This document shows, in pieces, positions 30,968 through 39,283 of a stretch of 40,104 nt of DNA. This DNA is from an uncultured Bacilli bacterium (GTDB lineage: Bacteria > Bacillota_I > Bacilli_A > RF39 > UBA660). Under the pieces are notes generated by a model, which did not search any database, was not told the origin of the DNA, and saw only the letters and a program-made list of their open reading frames with translations. The translations under genes and the position numbers were made by a program. The DNA lies in assembly GCA_944327365.1 (NCBI GenBank), contig CALVHI010000006.1:1-40104 (forward strand), written 5' to 3'. Within the stretch, counting starts at the first letter, position 1, and the number at the start of each line of letters is the position of its first letter.

Positions 30968-32102
30968 TATGTTTAATATCTTAAAAAAAGAATTAAGAGA
31001 AATGTTCCGTGATAAAAAATCGTTATCTATGATGCTTATTATACCTATATTTATTCCTCTACTTGTAATTGGTATGTCAGCTTTATTTGAAAGCGAAATA
31101 AACATGCCCGTAACAGATTATAATACGATTGGTTTTGATTATGAACTTACTGATGTCGAAAAAAATATTATCGAAGAACTAGAAATTAATGCAGTAATTG
31201 ATACTGTTGAAAATTTAGGGGAGCAATTGGAAAGTGGTGAAATTGATTTATATGTAACGAAAGAGAATAACGTTTATACGATAAATGGTGATGATAGTGA
31301 TACTACGACTTATGCATCTAATTTAGCTGAAAGTTATTTTAATGCCTATAAAAATTATTTACAAAGAGAATATCTAGTCAGTCATAATGTATTATCTGAT
31401 GAAGTGCTAAATATTATTGTTTTAGAAGAAAATATTACTGTTGAAGAGAACTATTTTGCAAGTTATATCATAAGTTATGCCTTCTTCTTTATCATTATGG
31501 CTATCACAGTATCAGCTACTTATCCGGCTACCGATGCAACTGCAGGTGAAAAAGAAAGAGGAACATTAGAAACTTTACTTACTTTCCCAATTAAAAGCAA
31601 AGATATTATTATAGGTAAATTTTTAAGTGTTAGCTTCTCTTCGATGATAACCGGATTATTAAGTTTAATTTTAACAGTTATCTCTTTAAAGATAGCAAAT
31701 CATATGTTTACTATATATGAGGGAATAAATTTAATGTTATCTTTATCAAGTCTTATTTTTGCAGTCATTGTAATTATTGCTTATTCCTTCTTAATTAGTG
31801 GTTTATGTATCGCTATTGCCAGTAAATCTAAATCATTTAAAGAAGCGCAAAGTGCTTTAACACCACTTACATTTATCTCTTTCTTTCCAAGTATGATTAT
31901 ATTTATGATGGGAATTACGACAACGAATCTTTATGCACTGATTCCTTTTATCAATTATACTTTAATATTTACAGATATTACGAGTGGTATCATAAATTAT
32001 ACGCATATTCTTTTGATGCTATCATCAACCATTATTATTATCGCTGTAGTCTTAAAAATAATTATCAAAGAATATAAAAGTGAGAAAGTGTTATTTGGCT
32101 GA
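30957..32102 (+). CDS. ABC-2 family permease, NatB-like
   Basis: A 381-residue permease. One N-terminal helix (about 23-42, LSMMLIIPIFIPLLVIGMSA) is followed by an outer domain of about 130 residues, then five helices with the conserved TAGEKERGTLETLLTFPIKS loop between them, the hallmark of NatB/YhfE-like ABC-2 permeases. NatB exports Na+ in Bacillus, but relatives export drugs or peptides, so the substrate is open. AGGGGG before the ATG lies inside the ATPase gene. The stop overlaps the following start. Confidence 0.9.
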   Translation: MKNNMFNILKKELREMFRDKKSLSMMLIIPIFIPLLVIGMSALFESEINMPVTDYNTIGFDYELTDVEKNIIEELEINAVIDTVENLGEQLESGEIDLYVTKENNVYTINGDDSDTTTYASNLAESYFNAYKNYLQREYLVSHNVLSDEVLNIIVLEENITVEENYFASYIISYAFFFIIMAITVSATYPATDATAGEKERGTLETLLTFPIKSKDIIIGKFLSVSFSSMITGLLSLILTVISLKIANHMFTIYEGINLMLSLSSLIFAVIVIIAYSFLISGLCIAIASKSKSFKEAQSALTPLTFISFFPSMIIFMMGITTTNLYALIPFINYTLIFTDITSGIINYTHILLMLSSTIIIIAVVLKIIIKEYKSEKVLFG

Positions 32103-32746
32103 TGGAAGAAGTACAAATTACTTTAAATAATGAATTAATAAACGTTAAGATTATTCACAAAAATAACAAGAATATATATTTTCGTTTCAATGATCAAAAC
32201 GAATTAGTAATAACAGTTCATCCCAGAATAAGTACAAAAAAAGTTTTAAAGCTGATCAAAGAAAATGAAAAATCTTTAACGAAAATGTATCTGCGAAGTA
32301 AAAGTAAACATGACAAGGAAGATGAAATAAGAATTTTAGGGTTAAAATATGATGTAAAAATAAATGAAAATTACCCTGATGTTGCTTTTGATGAGGGAAC
32401 TATTTATGTAAATAGTCGAAATACTTTAGATAAATACATCAGCAATTTAACGAAAAAAATATTTAGAGAAGAAATTAATAAAATATTAGCCATAATGCCT
32501 AATATTCCCGAATTTACTTTAAGAATTAGAAAAATGAAATCGAGATGGGGTGTCTGTAATTATGTAAAAAAAACAGTCACTTTAAATTCGAAACTAATAA
32601 AATATGAAAGAAGTATTATTGATTATGTTATCGTTCATGAATTCTGCCATTTTACTTACCATGACCATAGTTCTTCTTTTTGGACTTTAGTGAGTAAGTA
32701 TTATCCTGATTATAAAATAGCAAGAAAGGAGTTAAGAGAACATTGA
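32102..32746 (+). CDS. YgjP-like zinc metallopeptidase (DUF45)
   Basis: A 214-residue protein with the YgjP/SprT-like signature VIVHEFCHFTYHDHSSSFW: HExxH plus the third His, after KSRWGVCNYVKKTVTLNSKL. The family is predicted to be M48-like zinc proteases; the substrate is unknown. It has no signal peptide, so it acts in the cytoplasm. The ATG overlaps the permease stop (32102) and the end overlaps the TrmH-type gene (TTGA), so it is embedded in an operon. Confidence 0.9.
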   Translation: MEEVQITLNNELINVKIIHKNNKNIYFRFNDQNELVITVHPRISTKKVLKLIKENEKSLTKMYLRSKSKHDKEDEIRILGLKYDVKINENYPDVAFDEGTIYVNSRNTLDKYISNLTKKIFREEINKILAIMPNIPEFTLRIRKMKSRWGVCNYVKKTVTLNSKLIKYERSIIDYVIVHEFCHFTYHDHSSSFWTLVSKYYPDYKIARKELREH

Positions 32747-33468
32747 AAATAGAATCATTAAATAATAGCAAAGTGAAAAACTGGGCCAAATTAAAAGAAA
32801 AGAAATATCGTGATGAGACAAATTTGTTTCTTATCGAAGGGGACCATTTATTAAATAATGCGATGGTAAATGGCAGTTTAATAGAGATTATATCAACCGA
32901 CGAAGCCATGGAAATACCAGGTATTCCTTTTTATTTAGTAACGGATAGCATTATGAGGAAATTATCCAGCCAAGTAAGTAGTACGAAAGTAATGGGTGTT
33001 TGTAAAAAAATGGAAAAGCAAGAAATTACCGGCAACGTATGTTTGTTGGATAACATTCAAGATCCAGGGAATCTTGGCACCATTATTAGAAGTGCAGTTG
33101 CTTTTAACATTAATACATTAATACTTAGTAATGATACAGTAGATTTATATAATGAAAAAGTAATTCGAGCTAGTGAAGGAATGTTATTTCATTTAAATAT
33201 TATTCGCACTGATTTAATCTCTATCGTGAAAGATTTAAAAGCAAAAGATTATGAAATATATGGAACTGATGTAAAAGATGGAATTAATTTGCCAGAAATA
33301 AATTTTTCTTCAAAAATAGCAATTATTATAGGTAATGAAGGAAATGGTATGAGTGAATATTTAAAGAATTTATGTGATAAACTGATTCATATTAATATTA
33401 GATGTGAAAGCTTAAATGCTGGTGTAGCAGCGAGTATTATATTTTATGAATTAAATAAAAATAAATAG
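32743..33468 (+). CDS. SpoU/TrmH-family RNA methyltransferase
   Basis: A 241-residue SPOUT 2'-O-methyltransferase. Residues 1-95 form the substrate-binding N-domain (VKNWAKLKEKKYRDETNLFL), and the knotted domain carries LLDNIQDPGNLGTIIRSAVA (motif 1), IAIIIGNEGNGMS (motif 2) and IRCESLNAGVAASIIFYEL (motif 3). It probably methylates rRNA or tRNA; the target nucleotide cannot be read. The start is the TTG at 32743, whose last bases are shared with the preceding TGA; AGGAG is 12 bases upstream. rimM and trmD follow. Confidence 0.93.
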   Translation: MKIESLNNSKVKNWAKLKEKKYRDETNLFLIEGDHLLNNAMVNGSLIEIISTDEAMEIPGIPFYLVTDSIMRKLSSQVSSTKVMGVCKKMEKQEITGNVCLLDNIQDPGNLGTIIRSAVAFNINTLILSNDTVDLYNEKVIRASEGMLFHLNIIRTDLISIVKDLKAKDYEIYGTDVKDGINLPEINFSSKIAIIIGNEGNGMSEYLKNLCDKLIHINIRCESLNAGVAASIIFYELNKNK

Positions 33469-33478
33469 GAGTTGAAAA

Positions 33479-33970
33479 ATGGAATTAATTAATATTGGTA
33501 AAATTGTAAATACTCATGGGATTAAAGGAGAAGTGAAATTATTAAGTACTTTTTATGAAAAAGAATTAGTATTTAAAAAGGGAAATAAAGTTTATATTGG
33601 CGAAGAAAAAATAGAAAAAACAATTCATACATATCGGCATCATAAACAGTTTGATATGCTTACCTTTGATGGAATTAATAATATTAATGATGTATTAAAA
33701 TATAAAGGGGAAAAAATATATATCAATAGAGATGATTTAAATTTAAATGAAAAGGAATATTTATTAGAAGATTTAATTGGCATGAAAATAATTTGTGGTA
33801 ATGAAAAATTAGGTATAGTTAATAATATATATGATAATAATGCGGGAATTTTATTATATATAACATTTGCAAAAAATTACTATATCCCTTATAATAATAA
33901 TTATATAAAACAAGTTGATGTATCTAAAAAAGAGATTCATGCTGAAAATATTAAGGATTTGATTTTATGA
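33479..33970 (+). CDS. rimM: 16S rRNA processing protein RimM
   Basis: A 163-residue RimM, the 30S maturation factor that binds S19. The N-terminal start INIGKIVNTHGIKGEVKLLS is highly characteristic; the PRC-barrel half begins about residue 95 (LLEDLIGMKIICGNEKLG) and ends DVSKKEIHAENIKDLIL. AGGAG lies 8 bases before the ATG. It overlaps trmD by four bases (ATGA). The usual upstream rpsP is not here. Confidence 0.95.
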   Translation: MELINIGKIVNTHGIKGEVKLLSTFYEKELVFKKGNKVYIGEEKIEKTIHTYRHHKQFDMLTFDGINNINDVLKYKGEKIYINRDDLNLNEKEYLLEDLIGMKIICGNEKLGIVNNIYDNNAGILLYITFAKNYYIPYNNNYIKQVDVSKKEIHAENIKDLIL

Positions 33971-34632
33971 AAATTGATATTTTAACTCTTTTTCCAAACA
34001 TGTTTGAAGGATTTATTCATGAAAGTATTATAAAAAGAGCAATTGATAAAGGTCTAGTAGACATTAATTTAATTAATATAAGAGATTTTACTCTTTTAAA
34101 AAATGGCCAAGTAGATGATACCCCTTATGGTGGTGGAAGTGGTATGGTTCTCATGTGTGAACCCGTAGTAAGAGCGATTGAATCGGTAAAAACTGATGAT
34201 GCTTTAGTATATTTGATGTCACCACAGGGGAGGACTTTTAATGACAATTTAGCAGAAATTATTTATAAAAGCACCAAGCATTTAATTTTAGTATGTGGTC
34301 ATTATGAAGGCTTTGATGAACGAATTAAAAATTTTGTTGATGGAGAAATTAGCATTGGAGATTATGTTTTAACTGGAGGGGAAATTCCTGCGATGGCTAT
34401 CGCTGATTGTCTTACTAGATTTATTCCAGGAGTAATTGATCAGGAATCTTTTCAAAACGAATCATTTAAAGATAACTTATTAGATTATCCAGTATATACA
34501 AAACCAAGAGAATTTAGAGGGTTAAAAGTTCCAGAAGTATTACTTAGTGGTGATCACAAAAAAATAGATGAATATCGCAAAAGTGAACAAATACGCATAA
34601 CAAAAGAAAAAAGGCCAGATTTAATGAAGTAG
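33967..34632 (+). CDS. trmD: tRNA (guanine-N1)-methyltransferase TrmD
   Basis: A 221-residue TrmD, somewhat short of the usual 240-250. MKIDILTLFPNMFEGFIHES is the standard start; the S-adenosylmethionine knot carries LMSPQGRTFND, LVCGHYEGFDERI and EISIGDYVLTGGEIPAMAI, and DDTPYGGGSGMVL contacts the tRNA. It makes m1G37, preventing +1 frameshifting. It is coupled to rimM by an ATGA overlap. The usual rplS downstream is absent; an unrecognised gene follows. Confidence 0.96.
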   Translation: MKIDILTLFPNMFEGFIHESIIKRAIDKGLVDINLINIRDFTLLKNGQVDDTPYGGGSGMVLMCEPVVRAIESVKTDDALVYLMSPQGRTFNDNLAEIIYKSTKHLILVCGHYEGFDERIKNFVDGEISIGDYVLTGGEIPAMAIADCLTRFIPGVIDQESFQNESFKDNLLDYPVYTKPREFRGLKVPEVLLSGDHKKIDEYRKSEQIRITKEKRPDLMK

Positions 34633-34642
34633 GTGGTGTGTA

Positions 34643-35101
34643 ATGAAGGGATTTACAATCAAAAAAATAGATGGAGTTTATGAATTAGAACAATTTGATT
34701 ATCATATCAAAGGCTTTCACTATCCCATCAAAAAAAATAAAGAAAGTAATTTAAAGATAAAAGAATTAATTATTGTAAGCCCAGATATTATTAATACTTT
34801 AATAAGTCATAATTTTAATAAAAAATATCAACATGTAGTTGAAAGCTTTTTTAAAGTTTGTGATTTTGATGATGATGAAGCTGGAACGAATCTTTTAATG
34901 GCTCTAGATGAAGTAGCGCGCCTTCGAACAATTATTATTAATAAATATAAACGTTTCTTAAAAAAAGAAAAGGAAGAAGAGTTTTTAAGGAAATTAAAGA
35001 TGCTTGAAAATGAGCTTAGAATTAAATTAATTGATTTTAAACTTATAAAAGAGCAAAGTTTAGTTCATAATAATGTAGAAGAGAAAAGTAAAAGTAGGTA
35101 A
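34643..35101 (+). CDS. Unrecognised 152-residue protein downstream of trmD
   Basis: No family recognised. There is no signal peptide or membrane helix. The N-terminal half mixes strands and helices (YELEQFDYHIKGFHYPIKK, IKELIIVSPDIINTLI), and the C-terminal half is a charged, probably coiled-coil helix (LDEVARLRTIIINKYKRFLK, then KKEKEEEF). AGGTGGTG lies upstream of the ATG, 10 bases after trmD, so it is the last gene of that operon. The tRNA-Arg promoter begins directly after it. Confidence 0.7.
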   Translation: MKGFTIKKIDGVYELEQFDYHIKGFHYPIKKNKESNLKIKELIIVSPDIINTLISHNFNKKYQHVVESFFKVCDFDDDEAGTNLLMALDEVARLRTIIINKYKRFLKKEKEEEFLRKLKMLENELRIKLIDFKLIKEQSLVHNNVEEKSKSR

Positions 35102-35108
35102 TTTGCTC

Positions 35109-35137
35109 TTGAAAAAAACTTTAAAATACGTTATAAT
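35109..35137 (+). promoter_or_regulatory. Promoter for tRNA-Arg
   Basis: TTGAAA (35109-35114), 17-base spacer, TATAAT (35132-35137). Confidence 0.85.
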
Positions 35138-35157
35138 CATATACAGCTGGTAGTTAT

Positions 35158-35234
35158 GACTCCGTAGCTCAGCTGGATAGAGCAATCGCCTTCTAAGCGA
35201 TCGGTCGAGTGTTCGAATCACTCCGGAGTCACCA
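35158..35234 (+). tRNA. tRNA-Arg (TCT)
   Basis: The acceptor arms GACTCCG (35158-35164) and CGGAGTC (35224-35230) pair exactly, followed by A and an encoded CCA (35232-35234). The D arm is TAGCTCAGCTGGATAGAGCA; the anticodon stem ATCGC/GCGAT encloses CTTCTAA with anticodon TCT, which reads AGA (and AGG) arginine codons; the T arm is GAGTG-TTCGAAT-CACTC. AGA dominates arginine use in the genes here, so this is a major tRNA. Confidence 0.96.
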
Positions 35235-35247
35235 TTTAGTTTATAAG

Positions 35248-35268
35248 CTCGTATTTACGAGTTTTTTT
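35248..35268 (+). terminator. Terminator after tRNA-Arg
   Basis: CTCGT (35248-35252), ATTT, ACGAG (35257-35261) and a run of seven Ts. Confidence 0.75.
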
Positions 35269-35289
35269 CATGTTTAAGAGGGAAGAGTA

Positions 35290-35318
35290 TTGACGAACAA
35301 AAGTATTTGTAGTATAAT
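35290..35318 (+). promoter_or_regulatory. Promoter for rarA
   Basis: TTGACG (35290-35295), 17-base spacer, TATAAT (35313-35318), 29 bases before the chosen ATG. Confidence 0.8.
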
Positions 35319-35346
35319 TTCTGTAAATAGGAAAAGAGGAATGAAT

Positions 35347-36675
35347 ATGGAACAAACTTCCCTTTTTGATATGTCTATAAATGAACCATTAGCAAGTCGT
35401 ATGCGCCCAAGATATTTAAGTGAATTTGTAGGCCAAACACATTTAATTGGGGATAATAAATTGCTTAAGAAAATGATTTTATCCGATCATATTTCTTCCA
35501 TGATCTTTTGGGGACCACCTGGAGTTGGCAAAACAACCTTAGCGCGTATTATCGCTCATGAAACAAAATCAAAGTTTATAACTTTTTCAGCAGTTACTTC
35601 AGGGATTAAAGAAATTAAAATGGTGATGGAAGAAGCAGATCAAAATAAAAAATTAGGCATTAAAACAATTGTATTTGTTGATGAAATACATCGTTTTAAT
35701 AAGGCTCAACAAGATGCTTTTTTACCATTTGTTGAAAAAGGAAGCATTGATTTAATTGGCGCTACAACCGAAAATCCTTCATTTGAAATTAATAGTGCTT
35801 TACTTTCTAGATGCAAAGTATTTGTTTTAAAGGAATTATCAAGTGATGATATTTTATCATTATTAAAGAAGGCAATAAGTGATGAAAGAGGATTCGGGAA
35901 AATAAAAGTGAATATTTCTTTAGAAGATTTAAAAGTGATTGCTAATTTTGCAAATGGAGATGCCCGCTCAGCACTTACTACTTTAGATATGATTGTAACA
36001 AATGCAGATGAATTAGATGGCGTAATTACAGTTACGAAAGATAATATTGAAGAGTGTTTAACTAAGAAGACACTTTTATATGATAAAAATGGCGAAGAGC
36101 ACTATAATATTATTTCAGCCTTACATAAATCGATGCGTAATAGCGATCCTGATGCTGCAGTATACTGGTTAGCGCGCATGTTAGAAGCAGGAGAAGACCC
36201 TCTTTATGTTGCTAGGCGTATTATTCGTTTTGCTTCTGAAGATATAGGCCTTGCTGATACCAATGCTTTAAATGTATCTATAAACGTATTTCAAGCCTGT
36301 CATTTTTTAGGTATGCCAGAGTGTTATGTTCATCTATCTGAAGCCGTTATTTACATGTCTTTAGCTCCCAAATCTAATGCATGTGATGTTGCTTATATGT
36401 TAGCCAAGAAAGATGCTTTGACTACAATTAGTGAACCAGTTCCTTTAATTATACGCAATGCTCCAACTAAATTGATGAAAGAATTAAATTATGGAAAAGG
36501 ATATCAATATGCGCACAATACTAAAGAAAAACTTACAGCAATGGAATGTTTGCCACCATCTTTAATTGACAGGTCTTATTATCAACCAGGAATTAAAGGG
36601 AATGAAATTTATTTAAAAAAACGTTTAGAGCAGATTAAAGAATGGAAAAAAAAGAAGGGAAAACAAAATGAATGA
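35347..36675 (+). CDS. rarA: Replication-associated recombination protein RarA (MgsA)
   Basis: A 442-residue AAA+ ATPase of the RarA/MgsA/WRNIP1 family, which acts at stalled replication forks. After LASRMRPRYLSEFVGQTHLI come Walker A GPPGVGKTT, Walker B IVFVDEIHRFNKAQQD, sensor 1 GATTENPSFE, LLSRCKVFVL, and the C-terminal tetramerisation domain with SDPDAAVYWLARMLEAGEDP and RRIIRFASEDIGLADTNAL. ATG 35347 follows AGAGGA by 6 bases; ATG 35341 abuts that site. The end overlaps the LarC-like gene by 8 bases. Confidence 0.96.
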   Translation: MEQTSLFDMSINEPLASRMRPRYLSEFVGQTHLIGDNKLLKKMILSDHISSMIFWGPPGVGKTTLARIIAHETKSKFITFSAVTSGIKEIKMVMEEADQNKKLGIKTIVFVDEIHRFNKAQQDAFLPFVEKGSIDLIGATTENPSFEINSALLSRCKVFVLKELSSDDILSLLKKAISDERGFGKIKVNISLEDLKVIANFANGDARSALTTLDMIVTNADELDGVITVTKDNIEECLTKKTLLYDKNGEEHYNIISALHKSMRNSDPDAAVYWLARMLEAGEDPLYVARRIIRFASEDIGLADTNALNVSINVFQACHFLGMPECYVHLSEAVIYMSLAPKSNACDVAYMLAKKDALTTISEPVPLIIRNAPTKLMKELNYGKGYQYAHNTKEKLTAMECLPPSLIDRSYYQPGIKGNEIYLKKRLEQIKEWKKKKGKQNE

Positions 36676-37390
36676 TTTATATTTAGAATGTTATTATGGA
36701 ATAAGTGGGGATATGACTGTAGCGGCATTACTTGATTTAGGAGTAGATCAAGATAAATTGAAGGCAACTTTGCAAAAGTTAGCTATAGAAGAGGAATATC
36801 AAATTAAAATATCTAAAGTGAATAAAGCTGGAATAGAAGCTAATGACTTTAATGTTATATTAAAAGGAAATCATGAAAAACGAAATTTAGTGGAGATCAA
36901 CAAAATATTAGATCGTCTTCATGACGAAAAAGTAAAAAAATTAGCAAAGCGTATTTTTGAAGTTGTAGCGATTACCGAAGCTAGAGTACATGGAGTATCA
37001 ATTGATGAAGTCACTTTTCATGAAGTTGGCGCAACTGATTCTATCATTGATATTGTTTCTACGGCATTTTGTATTGTAAACTTAAAAATAGCTCGTGTTT
37101 ATGTATCTACCCTTTATGAAGGGGAAGGATTAATTAAATGTAAAAATAAAGAAATTCCCATACCAGCTCCTGCAGTTTTAAATATTATTTCTACTTATCA
37201 TTTACCATTAAGAATAATAAAACAGGAAGGAGAAATGATTACTCCAACAGGAGCAGCTATTGTTGCAACATTAAAAAGTGAGGAAAATTTACCTCAAAGA
37301 TTTACGATAAAAAAAATAGGTTTAGGTGCTGGTAAAAAATATCCAGATCGTCCAAGTATACTAAGAGCAATGATAATTGAAAATTTATAA
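36668..37390 (+). CDS. LarC N-terminal half (LarC1-like)
   Basis: A 240-residue protein matching the first part of LarC, which inserts nickel into the pincer cofactor of lactate racemase. It shows LECYYGISGDMTVAALLDLG, EVTFHEVGATDSIIDIVSTA, IPIPAPAVLNI and EGEMITPTGAAIVATL, ending DRPSILRAMIIENL. Full LarC is about 400 residues; in Lactobacillus the two parts are joined by a programmed frameshift. Here no frame continues into a LarC2-like domain, because gerM begins on the other strand 4 bases later. No larA, larB or larE is visible, so its present role is doubtful. Confidence 0.82.
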   Translation: MNDLYLECYYGISGDMTVAALLDLGVDQDKLKATLQKLAIEEEYQIKISKVNKAGIEANDFNVILKGNHEKRNLVEINKILDRLHDEKVKKLAKRIFEVVAITEARVHGVSIDEVTFHEVGATDSIIDIVSTAFCIVNLKIARVYVSTLYEGEGLIKCKNKEIPIPAPAVLNIISTYHLPLRIIKQEGEMITPTGAAIVATLKSEENLPQRFTIKKIGLGAGKKYPDRPSILRAMIIENL

Positions 37391-37394
37391 TTTA

Positions 37395-38339
37395 TTAAGT
37401 TTCTTTAAATGTTTCGATGATTTTATCATTTACTTTAAAAATAACTTCTTTTATATTTAAAGTATCTTCAATAGATAGAGAAATAGAATACTTAACTTCT
37501 TCTAAAATATTTTGCTCAGTAAAATCATCAAATATAGCATTATTAAAACTTAATATTATTTGATTTTCTAATTCTTCATAGCTTTCTAGTTCAACACTAC
37601 TCGCCAAATAACTCATTAAATTTGTTTCATAGATTGGACTAGATTTTAATTCATCAATAATAATTTCTATTTTATGATCCCCCTGATCATTTGTTATTTT
37701 AGTGACAGGGATATAATATATGAAATCATTAATTTGACCAATATAATAAACAGTTGTCTTCGTAAGATCTTTTAAACTGGCAATATCATAGACTTTATTA
37801 ATCCCATAGCTACGATCTAAAGTATTAGGAAGTTTTATTTTAGATTGAGGTAACATATCTAATTTGGTTCCTTCTACAAAAATCATTATTTGTTCAATAT
37901 CAGGGATATTCGTAAGTGTATAAACTAATGATTCAATAATTTTTTCTTCCATGTTAGCAGATGTATTTAAAAACTCTTGAGAGAAATTAACTTTTAAAAG
38001 TCCTTGTTCTAAAGAAATATCTAAAATTTTAGTATTTTTAGGAATAACTTGTTTAAATTCGCTTAAAATAAATTCTTTTCTATTACTTTCTATAGTTAGA
38101 GCATCAATCATTTCTTTGGCAAGATTAATTGAGTTTGTCGCTTTCGTAGCAATGGTAGTTCTAATGACATATTCATCTGGGCCTAGTAAGTAAATTGGTG
38201 TTTCATCTAAACTAACATAAGAAACATTTTGCTTTAAAAGCAAATTTTCTTCTTGGCTAGGGAAAAAATAAAGAATTGTTGCAATCACAAGAGCTAGACT
38301 AGAAGCCATAATTCTTCTTAAAGCAGATTTTTTGAGCAT
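37395..38339 (-). CDS. gerM: GerM-like protein with two GerMN domains
   Basis: A 314-residue protein. An N-terminal helix (about 11-27, MASSLALVIATILYFFP) anchors it, and two GerMN domains follow (about 45-165 with ILDISLEQGLLKVNFSQEFL, and about 190-305 with NQIILSFNNAIFDD). In Bacillus GerM is needed for sporulation and germination, as an outer partner of the SpoIIQ-SpoIIIA engulfment complex. The Bacillus protein is a lipoprotein, but no lipobox is seen here. GGTGATAAT precedes the ATG on the minus strand. A terminator separates it from gerE. Confidence 0.85.
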   Translation of the reverse strand: MLKKSALRRIMASSLALVIATILYFFPSQEENLLLKQNVSYVSLDETPIYLLGPDEYVIRTTIATKATNSINLAKEMIDALTIESNRKEFILSEFKQVIPKNTKILDISLEQGLLKVNFSQEFLNTSANMEEKIIESLVYTLTNIPDIEQIMIFVEGTKLDMLPQSKIKLPNTLDRSYGINKVYDIASLKDLTKTTVYYIGQINDFIYYIPVTKITNDQGDHKIEIIIDELKSSPIYETNLMSYLASSVELESYEELENQIILSFNNAIFDDFTEQNILEEVKYSISLSIEDTLNIKEVIFKVNDKIIETFKET

Positions 38340-38385
38340 ATTATCACCATTAAATATATACGTTTCAATACTTAGTTTAAGTACT

Positions 38386-38407
38386 AAAAAAATCTCCCGA
38401 AGGAGAT
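38386..38407 (-). terminator. Terminator of gerE with UUCG tetraloop
   Basis: Read on the minus strand, ATCTCC-TTCG-GGAGAT is followed by seven Ts: a 6-bp stem with the very stable UUCG loop, directly after the gerE stop. Confidence 0.9.
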
Positions 38408-38411
38408 ATAA

Positions 38412-38633
38412 TTATATTGTTATTTCACCTATACGCACTAATTCAACTACTGCTCCAGCTCTTCCTTTAACTCCTAGCTTTTGAATTGTATTAGAAATAT
38501 GATTTCGAACAGTTTTCTCGCTAATCTTTAATATATCTGCTATTTCTTTTGTCGTTTTATTCATCACTAATAAATCAAATACTTCTTTTTCTCGCGTTGT
38601 TAGGATACTTCTTTTCATGGAATAATCACTCAT
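38412..38633 (-). CDS. gerE: GerE, late-sporulation LuxR-type regulator
   Basis: A 73-residue protein that is a single LuxR-type HTH with no receiver, as in GerE of Bacillus (74 residues). LTTREKEVFDLLVMNKTTKE, IADILKISEKTVRNHI and QKLGVKGRAGAVVELVRIGE match the family closely from memory. GerE acts in the mother cell as the last regulator of coat genes. The first ATG (38633) gives the family length but has no clear site; ATG 38618, 15 bases later, has GAGTGAT upstream and may be the real start. A sigma-K-like promoter lies just before it. Confidence 0.93.
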   Translation of the reverse strand: MSDYSMKRSILTTREKEVFDLLVMNKTTKEIADILKISEKTVRNHISNTIQKLGVKGRAGAVVELVRIGEITI

Positions 38634-38649
38634 TTCTATTAATCTAGTG

Positions 38650-38677
38650 TATTTTATGAGTATAATTCCAATTTGGT
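38650..38677 (-). promoter_or_regulatory. Sigma-K-like promoter for gerE
   Basis: On the minus strand ACC (38677-38675), 16-base spacer, then CATAAAATA (38658-38650), an exact match to the sigma-K -10 pattern CATAnnnTA. gerE is sigma-K-dependent in Bacillus. Confidence 0.7.
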
Positions 38678-38693
38678 TAAATAGAAAGCCTAA

Positions 38694-39188
38694 TTAACTA
38701 AACTTAACTGTAATATATTTATCCGTTTCATACATAGATTGAACCATACGAATAATGTTATTGGCTAAAGTTGCATCATGGGTTGTACTGGCAATCGTAA
38801 TGGTTATGTTATTGCCATTGATTTGAACAACACAATCAAGAGCGTATTCATCTTGAATTAATTTAACAATTGCTTCTTTTTCACTTTCATTTTGATTTAA
38901 ACTTTGCAGTTGCTCATAAGCATCATTTTTCTCTTGTAATGTTGCCACATCACTTAATAAAATATTTTGCAATTCTTCCATTTGAGCAAGCAATTCTTCT
39001 TCATCAGCCACTTTTAAAGCTACTAAAGTATCATTTTCTTCACTTATCACCACTTCTGCTTTATCATCGATATTTTTACTTACATTTAAAGTAGAAAGTG
39101 TATCATCAGACATTGTAAGATAATAAATGCTTAATACCATAATTAAAGAAAATAAAGTTAAAAACCATAAATTTTGTTTATTAATCAT
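38694..39188 (-). CDS. spoIIIAH: SpoIIIAH-like stage III sporulation protein
   Basis: A 164-residue protein, shorter than the Bacillus one. INKQNLWFLTLFSLIMVLSI then YYL is the characteristic start and single membrane helix; an acidic linker and helix (about 60-105) lead to the ring-building domain (about 110-164; LDCVVQINGNNITITIAS, TTHDATLANNIIRMVQ) related to YscJ/FliF. SpoIIIAH of the mother cell meets SpoIIQ of the forespore across the septum. It is normally the last gene of the spoIIIAA-AH operon, but here it stands alone. AGGAGG lies 6 bases before the ATG. Confidence 0.9.
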   Translation of the reverse strand: MINKQNLWFLTLFSLIMVLSIYYLTMSDDTLSTLNVSKNIDDKAEVVISEENDTLVALKVADEEELLAQMEELQNILLSDVATLQEKNDAYEQLQSLNQNESEKEAIVKLIQDEYALDCVVQINGNNITITIASTTHDATLANNIIRMVQSMYETDKYITVKFS

Positions 39189-39211
39189 TTTATTCCTCCT
39201 AAACTTACTAG

Positions 39212-39240
39212 ATTATATGAATATTCCTTCTTTTTATGAA
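39212..39240 (-). promoter_or_regulatory. Sigma-E-like promoter for spoIIIAH
   Basis: On the minus strand TTCATAAA (39240-39233) and CATATAAT (39219-39212), 15 bases between ATA and the -10, close to the sigma-E pattern (ATA ... CATACAnT). spoIIIA genes are sigma-E-controlled in Bacillus. Confidence 0.5.
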
Positions 39241-39258
39241 CAAAAATAGGTAGGGATG

Positions 39259-39267
39259 TGATATAAT
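39259..39267 (+). promoter_or_regulatory. Extended -10 before the CmpB-like gene
   Basis: TGATATAAT (39259-39267). Transcription would begin only about 10 bases before the start codon's ribosome-binding region. Confidence 0.4.
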
Positions 39268-39283
39268 GGTAAAGAGGGATGGT

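Noticed and set aside
37380-37460. Programmed frameshift joining LarC1 to LarC2
   Set aside because: The alternative frames soon meet stops and the region is the reverse-strand gerM gene.
38340-38400. Sporulation sigma-factor promoter before gerM
   Set aside because: No convincing -35/-10 pair for sigma-E, -G or -K in the short gap.
38870-39094. Forward frame opposite spoIIIAH
   Set aside because: Histidine/leucine-rich shadow of a well-supported reverse gene.
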